Origin: JAWOLE01 sp963815655 | Lineage (GTDB): Bacteria; Acidobacteriota; Thermoanaerobaculia; UBA5066; Gp7-AA6 | Length of the DNA stretch: 64,000 nucleotides | Direction of reading: 5' to 3' | Assembly (NCBI GenBank): GCA_963815655.1 | Contig: CAWFHK010000001.1 | Coordinates: 3,906,001-3,970,000, forward strand | In this document: one piece after another, positions 51,380 through 59,881 of the stretch | Numbering within the stretch: the stretch's first letter is position 1 | Layout: each line of letters begins with the position of its first letter | The notes under the pieces: model-generated | Seen by the model: only the letters and a program-made list of their open reading frames with translations | Databases searched by the model: none | Told to the model about the DNA's origin: nothing | Translations under genes and position numbers: made by a program

Positions 51380-52576
51380 CTACGAACGGCGATCCGGGGA
51401 CGTTACGCGAAGACCGTCCGACAGCGGAACTGTTCCGGGCAAGATGACAACGTCGTTGTCCCGCAAGCCGTTCGTGATCTCGACGTCGTTGACGCCGATG
51501 AGGCCGATCGTGACGTCGCGCCGGCGCGCGCGGCCGTCCTCGAGCCGATAGACGAAGCGGCGGTCTCCGTCGCGGAAGAGGGCCGCGCGGGGAACGGCCA
51601 GGGCGCCGTGCTTCTCTCCCGTCACGATCTGCACGTTGACGGAGGCGTTGGGGGGAAGGGACAGGGTCTTGTCGGAGATCTCTCCCAGCACCTCGCCCAC
51701 CTCGCGGCCGGCGGCTTGCCGGACGCCGGGCGACACGGCGAGGACCTTCCCCTCCCAGCGCCGGTCGGGCAGGCCGTCGAACAGGACGATGAGCCGCTGG
51801 CCCACCGCGACGCGCGGGAGGTCCGGCTGGTCCACGCGCGCCCGCACGCGCAGGTGCTCGGGGTCGGCCACGCCCGCGACCACCTGCCCGGCCGAAACGG
51901 TCTCTCCCGCCTTCCGCGGCAGGCCGTAGACGGTCCCCTCGAACGGGGCGGCGACGGTGAGGGCGGCCACGCGGCGCTCGAGCTCCCGCGCGGAGGTTTC
52001 GGCGAGCTCGAGACGGGACGGACCGGCGCCCGACCCGGCCAGCGATTCGAAGCGAGCCTGCGCCACGCGGAGGCGCTCGACTCCCTGGCGGTAGGCGAGC
52101 TCGTCCGTCTCGTAGGTCGCTCGGGGGATGGCCGACTGGCTCAGGAGCCGGGCGTCCGCCTCGAAGGTCTCCCTCGCGCGGGCCGTCTCCCGCTTCTGCT
52201 GCTCGAGATCTCCCTCCGCGCGGATCCTCTCCTCGGAGAGCTGGGCGGCCGTCGAGCGCGCCTGCAGAGCGGACTGGGTCAGCTCCGGGCTCTGGAGGAC
52301 GACGAGCGGCGCCCCCTTCGCGACGCGATCCCCCTCGCGCGCGGGGATGGACGCGACCGTCGCCGCCTCGGGTGCCCGCAGCTCTCCGCCCGCCGGCGGC
52401 TCCAGGCTGCCGTCGGAGAGGATCGGAACGACGAGGTCCCTGCGCGCGACGCGCGCGGTCTGGACCGGCACGCCGCTCGGGCCCCGGAAAGCGACGGCCG
52501 CGAGGATCACGACGAGCAGGACGGCCATGCCGGCCGCCCAGCGCCAGGGGATCCGGAAGCCGGGGTCTTCCTTCAA
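51380..52576 (-). CDS. HlyD/RND-type periplasmic adaptor
   Basis: This 398-residue protein has one membrane helix (about 14-30). The barrel-sandwich and lipoyl parts (ELRAPEAATVASIPAREGDRV; TVAAPFEGTVYGLPRKAGETV) flank a long alpha-hairpin, followed by a beta-barrel and a membrane-proximal end (VFREGDR-type FRDGDRRFVYRL). It links the inner-membrane permease to TolC. The start is TTG at 52576 without a good ribosome site. An internal ATG about 15 codons in would also give a signal anchor. The 67-bp gap to the inositol-phosphate synthase gene contains a heptamer repeat. Confidence 0.87.
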   Translation of the reverse strand: MKEDPGFRIPWRWAAGMAVLLVVILAAVAFRGPSGVPVQTARVARRDLVVPILSDGSLEPPAGGELRAPEAATVASIPAREGDRVAKGAPLVVLQSPELTQSALQARSTAAQLSEERIRAEGDLEQQKRETARARETFEADARLLSQSAIPRATYETDELAYRQGVERLRVAQARFESLAGSGAGPSRLELAETSARELERRVAALTVAAPFEGTVYGLPRKAGETVSAGQVVAGVADPEHLRVRARVDQPDLPRVAVGQRLIVLFDGLPDRRWEGKVLAVSPGVRQAAGREVGEVLGEISDKTLSLPPNASVNVQIVTGEKHGALAVPRAALFRDGDRRFVYRLEDGRARRRDVTIGLIGVNDVEITNGLRDNDVVILPGTVPLSDGLRVTSPDRRS

Positions 52577-52593
52577 GGCTCGCTTCGCTCGCC

Positions 52594-52637
52594 CGGGACT
52601 CGGGACTCGAGACTCGGGACTCGGAATTCGGGATTCG
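52594..52637. repeat. Heptamer tandem repeat (GGGACTC)
   Basis: Six 7-bp units (GGGACTC GGGACTC GAGACTC GGGACTC GGAATTC GGGATTC) fill the gap between the MIPS gene and the HlyD-type adaptor gene. They separate the lipid-head-group gene train from the exporter genes. Confidence 0.65.
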
Positions 52638-52643
52638 ATGCGC

Positions 52644-54035
52644 TCATTCGTTCTCGGAACGCCGGAGAGGCCGGGTTTCCTCCTCGACGTCGGCGCCGTC
52701 TTCGTAGTAGTCGAGCCCGGAGTGATCGAGGACCTCTTCGCCCACGAGAATCCGCAGCGTGTTGGTCAGCTTCAGGTGCTGGATGAAGAGGTCGTGCTCC
52801 GGCTTCAGGTCCGGGCGGGACATGGGCGACTTGAAGTAGAAGGAGAGCCACTCCTGGATGCCGGAGAGCCCGGCGCGCTGCGCGAGATCGAGGAAGAGGA
52901 TCAGGTCGAGAACGATCGGCGCGGCCAGGATCGAGTCGCGGCAGAGGAAGTCGATCTTGATCTGCATCGGCTGCCCCAGCCATCCGAAGATGTCGACGTT
53001 GTCCCACCCCTCCTTCGCGTCTCCGCGCGGCGGGTAGTACTCGATGCGGATCTTGTGGAAGTAGTCGCCGTACAGCTCGGCGTACAGGTCCGGCTGCAGG
53101 ATGGCGTCGAGGACGGCGACCTTGGACAGCTCCTTGGTCCGGAAGGAGCCGGGGTCGTCCAGCACCTCGCCGTCGCGGTTGCCGAGAATGTTGGTGGAGA
53201 ACCACCCCTTCAGGCCCAGCATCCGCGCCTTCAACCCGGGCGCGAGGATCGTCTTCATGAGCGTCTGTCCGGTCTTGAAGTCCTTGCCCGCCACCGGGAG
53301 GCCCATGGCCTTCGAGAGCTCGACGAGTGCGGGGATGTCCACGGTCAGGTTCGGAGCGCCGTTGGCGAAGGGGACGCCCGCCTTGAGGGCCGCGTAGGCA
53401 TAGATCATCGACGGGGAGATGTCGGCGGCGTTGCTCCGCAGACCCTTCTCGAACGCGGCGAGGGTCTCGTGGGTGGCGCTCGCTTCGAAATACGCCTCGG
53501 TCGAGCCGCACCAGACCATGACGGCGCGGTCGACGCCGCGCGTCCTGCGGAAGCTCTCGATGTCCGCGACGAGCGCTTCGGCGAGCTCCATTCTTGTCGC
53601 CGCCTGCTTCGACTGCTTCGCCTCGAGGCGCACGACGTACCGCTGGTCGAAGACGCCGGGCCATGGAACGAGGCTCTCCAGCTCCTCGCGCACGGGGGCG
53701 AGGGTCGCCGGCGGCAGCACGCCGGCCGCGGCGGCCGCCTGCCAGGCGTTGTCGGGGAAGATGTCCCAGGCGCCGAAGACGAGGTCCTGGAGCCGCGCGA
53801 GCGGGACGAGCTCCTGGATCGGCACGAACCTCGGGTGAGTCCGCTTTCCCAGGCGGAGCTTCTGCATCTGGGTCAGCGAGCCGATGGGGCGGGCGAGCCC
53901 CTTGTTGATCAGGTGGACCCCGGCGACGAGCGTCGTCGAGATCGCTCCGAGGCCCGGCAGGAGGACGCCGAGCTTCCCGCGGGCGGGCGCGATCTCGCGG
54001 GCAAGCTCCGGGTAGAACGAGGTGCGGTCGCTCAC
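52644..54035 (-). CDS. ino1: Inositol-3-phosphate (myo-inositol-1-phosphate) synthase
   Basis: This enzyme converts glucose 6-phosphate to inositol 1-phosphate with NAD as internal redox cofactor. The 463-residue protein has the NAD motif GVLLPGLGAISTT near residues 22-34, then WGSTEAYF-like VWCGSTEAYFEAS, and the catalytic block GKDFKTGQTLMKTILAPGLK. The substrate-site LKGWFSTNILGNRDG and KVAVLDAILQPDLYAE follow, all family hallmarks. The GTG start overlaps the stop of the CDP-alcohol phosphotransferase gene (GTGA). It is the last gene of the operon that begins with dxs and provides the inositol unit for it. Confidence 0.93.
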   Translation of the reverse strand: MSDRTSFYPELAREIAPARGKLGVLLPGLGAISTTLVAGVHLINKGLARPIGSLTQMQKLRLGKRTHPRFVPIQELVPLARLQDLVFGAWDIFPDNAWQAAAAAGVLPPATLAPVREELESLVPWPGVFDQRYVVRLEAKQSKQAATRMELAEALVADIESFRRTRGVDRAVMVWCGSTEAYFEASATHETLAAFEKGLRSNAADISPSMIYAYAALKAGVPFANGAPNLTVDIPALVELSKAMGLPVAGKDFKTGQTLMKTILAPGLKARMLGLKGWFSTNILGNRDGEVLDDPGSFRTKELSKVAVLDAILQPDLYAELYGDYFHKIRIEYYPPRGDAKEGWDNVDIFGWLGQPMQIKIDFLCRDSILAAPIVLDLILFLDLAQRAGLSGIQEWLSFYFKSPMSRPDLKPEHDLFIQHLKLTNTLRILVGEEVLDHSGLDYYEDGADVEEETRPLRRSENE

Positions 54036-55159
54036 GCGGGACTCCGAAGGACGTTTCCGCGCCCCGCGCGCGCCAGCGCCAGGAGCGAAAGGAAGAAGAG
54101 AGGAGCCCCGACCGCGGCGAGAATCAGGAACCAGCGGACGAGGCCAAGGGCCGCGAGGATGACGACGAGGTAGATGAAGTCCCGGCGCGCGAGGGCGTCG
54201 GCCACGCGCGAATAGCGCGACGGCACGCGGGCGACCGAGGTGAAGAGCGGGCCTTCCCGTGTCCTGGCCGGCGCCATCGTCTGAGAATAGACGAATCCGG
54301 CCGAAGCCACGGTCCCCAGGATCGCGCCGGCGCCGAGCGCGAGCGGCCACGCGGAGCCCGAGCCCCGGCTCCATCCGATGGCGATCGCGCCGAACACGGC
54401 GGAATGGACGACGTTATCTCCCCAGAAATCGAGCGTGCCGCCCAGGCGCGATTCCTGGAACTTCAGGCGCGCCAGCTCGCCGTCGCAGCCGTCGACGATC
54501 GAATGCGCGAGGAAGAGGAGCGCGCCCGCGACATCGAGCGCCGGACGGGCCGGGAGGAAGAGAACAGCTCCCACGAGGCCCAGGCCCACGCTCGCGAGCG
54601 TCATCGCGTTGGGAGTGACCCGCGTCGAGGCGAGGCGGCGGGAGATGGCGAGCGAGATCTTCCGGTCCACGTGGCGCGCCATGAAGCCGTCTTGCTGCTT
54701 GACGAGAGTCGCGAGCAGCCACATCTGCGCCTTCGGGAGGTCGGCCGGGCTCGAGACGGCGAAGCGCGATCCTTCCCCGGGAGGCTCCGGGAAGGGCGCG
54801 AAGGGGCGCGAGCGCAGGACCCCGGCGAGATGGTCCGACGGGCCGAGGTCTCCGAGGACGGCGTCCGGGTCCGCGGTCTCGAGCGCGGCCGCGCACACCC
54901 CGTCGGAATAGAGCCGCCCGGGTTCGAGCGGCATCTCTCGAAGCGAGCGCAGCCAGGGCACGGTCGGGATGACGGACCCCGGGAGCAGGACGACCCGCCC
55001 GGGGGAGAGCGAACCGGGCGCCCGCGCCTCGGCCGCGGGAAGAATCCGGCCGAAGCCGGCGCGCTCGGCGGCCTTCACGATTCTCGTCGTCAACGGCAGG
55101 CCCAGGACGATGGTCTCGCGCGGGACCGGCCCGGCCAGGATCACGAGGGTCGCGCTCAC
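54032..55159 (-). CDS. CDP-alcohol phosphotransferase with degenerate nucleotidyltransferase N-domain
   Basis: This 375-residue membrane enzyme has the complete active-site motif: Asp223, Asp226-Gly227, Ala230-Arg231, Gly240, Asp244 and Asp248 (DGCDGELAR then GGTLDFWGD). About six membrane helices follow residue 185. Residues 1-150 resemble a nucleotidyltransferase fold (LVILAGPV, RIVKAAERAGFGRIL) but lack the Gly-rich and Lys-Pro catalytic motifs. Fusions of this layout occur in inositol-1-phosphate cytidylyltransferase/DIPP synthase of thermophiles. Here the stand-alone nucleotidyltransferase at 58419-59147 could supply the lost activity. It joins a CDP-activated group to an alcohol or phosphate acceptor, most likely an inositol derivative. 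The GTG start follows the Gfo/Idh stop by four bases. Confidence 0.85.
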   Translation of the reverse strand: MSATLVILAGPVPRETIVLGLPLTTRIVKAAERAGFGRILPAAEARAPGSLSPGRVVLLPGSVIPTVPWLRSLREMPLEPGRLYSDGVCAAALETADPDAVLGDLGPSDHLAGVLRSRPFAPFPEPPGEGSRFAVSSPADLPKAQMWLLATLVKQQDGFMARHVDRKISLAISRRLASTRVTPNAMTLASVGLGLVGAVLFLPARPALDVAGALLFLAHSIVDGCDGELARLKFQESRLGGTLDFWGDNVVHSAVFGAIAIGWSRGSGSAWPLALGAGAILGTVASAGFVYSQTMAPARTREGPLFTSVARVPSRYSRVADALARRDFIYLVVILAALGLVRWFLILAAVGAPLFFLSLLALARAGRGNVLRSPA

Positions 55160-55163
55160 ATTG

Positions 55164-56204
55164 TCACCCGGACGTCATCTTAACGGGGGACCTGGCCGGA
55201 AGCGGGACGGGCTCGCCGCCGCGCCGGCTCGATTCGTAGGCGGCGGCCACCAGGCCCGCGCACAGGCCCGCCACGGCGAGGTTCCCGCCGCGGGACGCGC
55301 GGTCGGTAATCGCCTCGGCGAACTCGGCGGCGACCCCGGCGAACCAGTCCGGGTGTTGCGAACCGTGCGAAAGCGGCTCGGGGAACCCCCATTGCGCCGT
55401 CCCGGGTCCGCCGCCGGATCCGGTCAACTCGAGGAGCCTCCCGTCCAGGGAGAGCGCGCCCCGGCTCCCTTCGATCCAGGCCCGGTTCGTCCGCTCCGCG
55501 CCGGCCCACGTCAGGAAGACCTCCGCTTTCGCGCCGTCGTAGTCGAGGAAGACCCGGGCCGTGTCTTCGAACCCGCCGCCTCGTCTGTCCTCCAGATGCG
55601 CGGCGACATGGCGGGGAGGCTGCGGGAGCCAGTCGGCGAGAACGGAAAGCGCGTGCCAGCCGTGGTCCACGAGGATCCCTCCGCCCGAGACGGCGGGGTC
55701 CACGCGCCAGTTGCTCGCCATGCTTGACGCCGCGGGCTCGCGCCGCACGGTCTCCCAGAGAAACCGGCGGACCTCCCCGATGGCTCCCTCCGCGGCGAGC
55801 TCGCGGGCCTTCGCGAAGATCGGCGCGTGCCGCCAGTTGAGGACCGTGAAGAGGACCCGGTCGGCACGCCCGGAGGCCTCGACGAGGGGCGGCAGCTCCT
55901 CCGGCCGGATGACGAGCGGCTTCTCGCACAGGACGTGCCGCCCGGAGAGGAGCGCCCGCCTCGCCAGGTCCGCGTGCGCGGCCGGCGGAGCGCAGATGTC
56001 CACGAAGTCGAGCTCCTCGCGAGCGAGCAGCTCTTCCGCGGAAGCGTGCCACCGGATTCCCGCCGCGCGGGACTCGAGCTCCCGCCGGCCGGTCTCGCTC
56101 GGATCGCTGGCGGCGACGAGGGAAACGTCTTCGCGCTCCAGCCACGCCGGCAGGTGGCCGCGCAGGGCCACGTTGCCGACTCCGATGATCGCCCCTCGAA
56201 GCAT
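55164..56204 (-). CDS. Gfo/Idh/MocA family dehydrogenase
   Basis: This 346-residue NAD(P)-dependent oxidoreductase has an N-terminal Rossmann domain (AIIGVGNVALRGHLPAW), the CEKPL motif with catalytic Lys (HVLCEKPL, about residue 95), and a C-terminal substrate domain containing VDHGWHALSVLADWL with the His typical of inositol dehydrogenase-like enzymes. Gfo/Idh members oxidise sugars or cyclitols such as myo-inositol to 2-keto-inositol (inosose). In this operon, between an aminotransferase and a CDP-alcohol transferase next to MIPS, an inositol-type substrate is plausible. It ends four bases before the phosphotransferase start and begins 14 bases after the aminotransferase stop. Confidence 0.88.
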   Translation of the reverse strand: MLRGAIIGVGNVALRGHLPAWLEREDVSLVAASDPSETGRRELESRAAGIRWHASAEELLAREELDFVDICAPPAAHADLARRALLSGRHVLCEKPLVIRPEELPPLVEASGRADRVLFTVLNWRHAPIFAKARELAAEGAIGEVRRFLWETVRREPAASSMASNWRVDPAVSGGGILVDHGWHALSVLADWLPQPPRHVAAHLEDRRGGGFEDTARVFLDYDGAKAEVFLTWAGAERTNRAWIEGSRGALSLDGRLLELTGSGGGPGTAQWGFPEPLSHGSQHPDWFAGVAAEFAEAITDRASRGGNLAVAGLCAGLVAAAYESSRRGGEPVPLPARSPVKMTSG

Positions 56205-56218
56205 CGTCCTCCGGGCGG

Positions 56219-57484
56219 CTAGCCGGGTCTCTGTTCACGGAAGACGACACCCATGGCTTCGTCAAGGATGCCGAGGCCTTCGAGCGCCGTGTCCTCGTCG
56301 ATCGTCAGCGGGGGGTTGATCCGGATGTTGTGCGAATAGCACATGGAGAGGAGTCCCCGGCGGACGCATTCCTGAAACAAGGCCCGCGTCGTCTCCTTCT
56401 CGAGCGGCTCCTTCGTCGCGCGGTCCCTGACCAGCTCGACGCCGAGGAGCAGGCCCTTGCCCCGGACATCCCCGATGAAGGGGTGCTTCTCCTTCATCGC
56501 GAGGAGCCGGGCGAGCATCGCGCCCCCGACCCGCTCGGAATTCTCGACGAGGTTCTCGCGCGTGATGATCTCCAGCGCGGCGAGCCCGGCGGCCGCGGCG
56601 AGCGGGTTGCCGCCGTACGAGGAGGAGCTGCCGCTCGGTTTCGAGAACGGGGGGTGCGCGGTGAGCGCTTCGGTCGAGACGACGCCGGAGAGCGGGAACC
56701 CGCCGCCGACGCCCTTGCCGACCGTCATGACGTCGGGCACCACGCCGTCGTGGTCCACGCCCCACATCTTTCCCGTCCGCCCGAAGCCCGTGATCATCTC
56801 GTCGGCGATGAAGAGGGCGCCGTGCTCGCGGGCGATGGACTGGATGGCGGGGAGAAAGCCCGGAGGCGGAATGACGTTGCCGGCGGTGCCCTGCATCGGC
56901 TCGACGATCACAGCCGCGACCGCGCCTCCCGTCTGGTTTCGGATCACCTCGCGCGTCTTCTCGGCGCAGGCGATGCCGCAGGCGGGATAGGTCAGGGAGA
57001 GCGGGCAGCGATAGCAGTAGGCGTAGGGCGCCGAGTAGCAGCCCGGGGCGAAGGGCCCGAGGCCTTCCTTGAAGCCGCCCCAGAGGAGCGGCAGAACGCC
57101 CCCCGTCTTGCCGTGGAAGGCGCCCGTGTAGCCGACGAACTCGTGTTTCTTCGTCGCGGACTTGGCCAGCCGGAACGCCGCCTCGACCGCCTCGGCGCCG
57201 CCGGAGAAGAGCTGGATGCGCGTCAGGCCCGGCGGCGCCACGCTCGCGAGGAGCTCCAGGAACTTCGCCCGGACCTCCGTCGTGAAGCTTCCGAAGGTCA
57301 CGCGTTCGAGCTGCTCCTTCAGGCGGGCGACGTAGTGCGGGTGGCAGTGCCCCACGCTCCCCACCGCGACGCCGGCGATGAAGTCGATGTAGGCCCTGCC
57401 GTCTTCGTCGTAGAGACGGCTGCCGCTTCCGCGGGCGATGGCGAGTCCCGAAGAGAGCGCGAAGGATTGGAGTCCCGGCGCCAT
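56219..57484 (-). CDS. Class III PLP-dependent aminotransferase
   Basis: This fold-type I aminotransferase has 421 residues from the ATG at 57484. It has DGRAYIDFIAGVAVGSVGHCHP near the start, a PLP-binding GGAEAVEAAFRLAK, IVEPMQGTAGNVIPP, ADEMITGFGRTGKMW, and the Lys in TVGKGVGGGFPLSG. A Cys-rich loop (YCYRCPLSLTYPACGIAC) marks a particular subfamily. Upstream, in-frame codons from a CTG at 57553 read SKHREGGPGPRSRRVF, which resembles the normal family N-terminus. That CTG forms a CTGA overlap with the ATP-grasp stop, so the real start may be CTG. The substrate is unknown; amination of an inosose is proposed from the neighbours. Confidence 0.9.
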   Translation of the reverse strand: MAPGLQSFALSSGLAIARGSGSRLYDEDGRAYIDFIAGVAVGSVGHCHPHYVARLKEQLERVTFGSFTTEVRAKFLELLASVAPPGLTRIQLFSGGAEAVEAAFRLAKSATKKHEFVGYTGAFHGKTGGVLPLLWGGFKEGLGPFAPGCYSAPYAYCYRCPLSLTYPACGIACAEKTREVIRNQTGGAVAAVIVEPMQGTAGNVIPPPGFLPAIQSIAREHGALFIADEMITGFGRTGKMWGVDHDGVVPDVMTVGKGVGGGFPLSGVVSTEALTAHPPFSKPSGSSSSYGGNPLAAAAGLAALEIITRENLVENSERVGGAMLARLLAMKEKHPFIGDVRGKGLLLGVELVRDRATKEPLEKETTRALFQECVRRGLLSMCYSHNIRINPPLTIDEDTALEGLGILDEAMGVVFREQRPG

Positions 57485-57549
57485 GTGACGCTGCTCGTCG
57501 GCGAAGACTCTCCGGGAGCGCGGGCCGGGGCCTCCCTCCCGATGTTTGC

Positions 57550-58422
57550 TCAGGGTCGGGCCTCGACCGGACCGGCCTCCCTCTGCAGGCAGGCCGCGAG
57601 GCGCACGGCGATGCGCTCGGACGCGATCCGGCGGTAGAGGGCGAAGCTCGGCCAGGCGTTGATGTCGATGACCACGAGGCGGCCGTCGGCGGCCGCGATG
57701 GCGTCTCCGCCGTAGACCTCGAGGCCGAGCGAGCCGGCGGCGCGGGCGGCGGTCGCCGCGAGAGCGTCCGTGTCGAAGGGATGCCGCGACAGTTCCTGGT
57801 CCCGATGGTAGAACCACTGGAACCAGGCCTCGCCCTCCGGCTCCGGGGGCGCGACGCCGTAGAACTTGATCAGGTCTCCGGGCACGTGCTCCTGGATGAC
57901 CGCCGTCTCGATGCCGCGCTCCGCCATTCGCGCGAGCACGGCGGCCGCCGGCTCCGAGCCCGCGGCGAACGACACGTCGTCCTCCCGCGTCCTGTGATGG
58001 TCGCCGCGCTTGACCCAGACCGGCGCCGCGCGCGAAGGGAGCGCGTCCGCCGGCAGGGGCTCGCCCGTCGCCACGAGGACGCTGCGGGGGAACGGGATTC
58101 CGTCTCTCGCGAGGAGCGCGATCATCCGGTGGCGGCGGGTGTTGAGGATCGCCGACACGCGGTTGACGATGCGCGCGCCGTTCTGCTCCCACCGCCCGAG
58201 CAACTCGAGGATCGGGGGAAGCTCGCACATGACGAAGGCCAGGGAAGGCGCCTGCGCCGACGCGGCCGCCTCGTCCGGCGTCAGGAGGGTCACGGGCTGT
58301 CCCAGCGATTCCAGGCGCCGGGCCGTCGCGCGGAGGATCTCGGCGTCGTCCACCTCCCGGCCGGGGGAATGCATGAGCTCGCGGTAGATCCCCCAGCAGG
58401 ACCGCCCCGCCGGCGCGTTCAT
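57550..58422 (-). CDS. RimK-like ATP-grasp enzyme
   Basis: This 290-residue protein starts with an ATG that overlaps the nucleotidyltransferase stop (ATGA). The N-terminal lobe carries GRSCWGIYRELMHSPGRE, and the ATP-grasp fold follows: a Lys in APVWVKRGDHHRT, VIQEHVPGDLIKFYGV, and the metal-binding end VVIDINAWPSFALYRR. ATP-grasp ligases of this type join a carboxylate to an amine through an acyl phosphate, often adding an amino acid. In this operon it could acylate the amino group introduced by the aminotransferase. The substrate is inference only. It is tightly coupled on both sides. Confidence 0.87.
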   Translation of the reverse strand: MNAPAGRSCWGIYRELMHSPGREVDDAEILRATARRLESLGQPVTLLTPDEAAASAQAPSLAFVMCELPPILELLGRWEQNGARIVNRVSAILNTRRHRMIALLARDGIPFPRSVLVATGEPLPADALPSRAAPVWVKRGDHHRTREDDVSFAAGSEPAAAVLARMAERGIETAVIQEHVPGDLIKFYGVAPPEPEGEAWFQWFYHRDQELSRHPFDTDALAATAARAAGSLGLEVYGGDAIAAADGRLVVIDINAWPSFALYRRIASERIAVRLAACLQREAGPVEARP

Positions 58423-59147
58423 GGTTTCCCTGCCGTCACGGGCGCGCCGGGCTCGCGGGCCGCGAGCTCCTCGGCGAGGGCCAGGTCCTCGGGGCGGTCC
58501 ACGTCCACGACGGCGGGGATGGAGAAGGCGAGGAGGGTCTCTCCGCTCCGCGCGAGCCAGGAGAGGAACTCCCGCAGCCGTCCGATGTTCTCGGGAGGGC
58601 GGAGCTTCCGGACCCGCTCGGGGAAGGCGTACATTCCTGCCGTCACGACGTCTCCTTTCTCTCCTCCAAGAGCCGTGATCCGCCCCGCCGGGTCGACGGA
58701 CGCGCGCAGCGGCTTTTCGTCCGCGACGAACGGAGTCACCGCGAGCATCGCCGCCTCCGGCGCCTCCGCGGCCGCTCGCGCGAAGCGCAGGAAGTCTTCC
58801 CGCGGGCACCAGGCGTCCACCGTCGAGAAGAGCGCCGGACCCGGCGGCAGGCGCGCCGCGACCCGCCGGAAGCTCTCGTAGGAGGAGGCCGTCGTCTTCA
58901 GGATGACCTCCGTCTCGAGGGAAGGGAACCGGCCGCGGATCCAGTCGGCGCAGTCCTGCTCGCTCTCGTTGAAGATGACCGTGACGCGGTCGACGCCGGC
59001 CGCCGCGAAGTTGGCGAGGACGTGCGCGACGAGCGGGACGCCGGCGACCCGCACGAGGGGCTTGGCGGCCCCCCCTCCTCCCGCGCGCAGCCGGCTGCCC
59101 TCGCCGGCCGCGAGGAGGCCGCCGACGCGGATCGGCCCGGGCGTCAC
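58419..59147 (-). CDS. MobA/GlmU-like nucleotidyltransferase
   Basis: This 242-residue protein belongs to the NTP_transf_3/IspD-MobA superfamily. It has the nucleotide motif GGLLAAGEGSRL (residues 9-20), Lys-Pro in AAKPLVRVAGVPLVAHVL, STVDAWCPREDF with the metal Asp, and a second acidic site near VDVDRPEDLAL. It should transfer a nucleotidyl group to a sugar or cyclitol phosphate. Inositol-1-phosphate cytidylyltransferases have this fold, and the downstream CDP-alcohol enzyme has a degenerate copy, so a CDP-inositol-type product is likely. The GTG start overlaps the HAD stop and the stop overlaps the ATP-grasp start. Confidence 0.85.
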   Translation of the reverse strand: MTPGPIRVGGLLAAGEGSRLRAGGGGAAKPLVRVAGVPLVAHVLANFAAAGVDRVTVIFNESEQDCADWIRGRFPSLETEVILKTTASSYESFRRVAARLPPGPALFSTVDAWCPREDFLRFARAAAEAPEAAMLAVTPFVADEKPLRASVDPAGRITALGGEKGDVVTAGMYAFPERVRKLRPPENIGRLREFLSWLARSGETLLAFSIPAVVDVDRPEDLALAEELAAREPGAPVTAGKP

Positions 59148-59881
59148 GGCAGGATCTCCTCGATCTCCGCGAGCCGCCGGATCATCGGATCGCCCGGACA
59201 GCACGGCCGGGCGCCTCCGTCGGCCTCGCGGGCGGCGAGCCAGACATGCCGCATGCCGGCCTCGCGGGCGCCCGCCATATCGCGCGGGGCGGAGTCGCCC
59301 ACGAAGACCGTCTCGCCGGCATGCGCTCGAAGCGGCGTCAGGGCGGCCTCGAAGATGCGGCGGTCGGGCTTCGTGTATCCGACCACGGCCGAATCGACGG
59401 CGACGGAGAGCGACGGCGCGAGACCGGTCTCGGCGCAGACCGCGGCGAGATTTCCGTAGAAGTTGGAGACGATCCCGATGCGGTACCGGCGGGCGAGCCG
59501 CTCGAGCAGCCGCGCGCTTTCGGCGAGCCGCTCGCTCGCCTGCGCGTGGAACCGCGCCGCCAGCCTCGCTGCGACGGATTCGTCCGCGAGGCCGAGCGTT
59601 CCGGCGAGCCCGGCGGCCAGCCTCTCGACGGTCTCGCGCAGCCCGAGCGTCGCGGGAAGCCTCCCGACGAGCGCGTCGTTGGCGGTGTAGAAGGCCGGGT
59701 CGAATCTCTCCCGCGGGACCTCGATCCCTTCCTCCCGGCAGTGGCGGAAGAAACGCTCCTTCCAGGGGATGCCCTCGGCGTCGAGCGTGCCCCCGAAGTC
59801 GAAGAGGAGGAAGAGGACCGGATCGTTGCGGACCGGGTCCGGCGCCGAGTGCCGGGGGCCGGGAGGCGCAAGCGGATTCAT
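59144..59881 (-). CDS. HAD-superfamily hydrolase
   Basis: This 245-residue HAD protein has motif I in LFDFGGTLDAEG. The usual second Asp is replaced by Gly, as in a subset of HAD-IA members. Motif II is in IVSNFYGN, the Lys of motif III in VGYTKPDRRIF and motif IV in VFVGDSAPRDMAGA. It may be a phosphatase with altered chemistry or a phosphonatase-like protein; with the catalytic acid missing its rate may be low. In the operon it could remove a phosphate from an inositol-phosphate or head-group intermediate. Its ATG overlaps the UPF0104 stop and its stop overlaps the nucleotidyltransferase start. Confidence 0.85.
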   Translation of the reverse strand: MNPLAPPGPRHSAPDPVRNDPVLFLLFDFGGTLDAEGIPWKERFFRHCREEGIEVPRERFDPAFYTANDALVGRLPATLGLRETVERLAAGLAGTLGLADESVAARLAARFHAQASERLAESARLLERLARRYRIGIVSNFYGNLAAVCAETGLAPSLSVAVDSAVVGYTKPDRRIFEAALTPLRAHAGETVFVGDSAPRDMAGAREAGMRHVWLAAREADGGARPCCPGDPMIRRLAEIEEILP

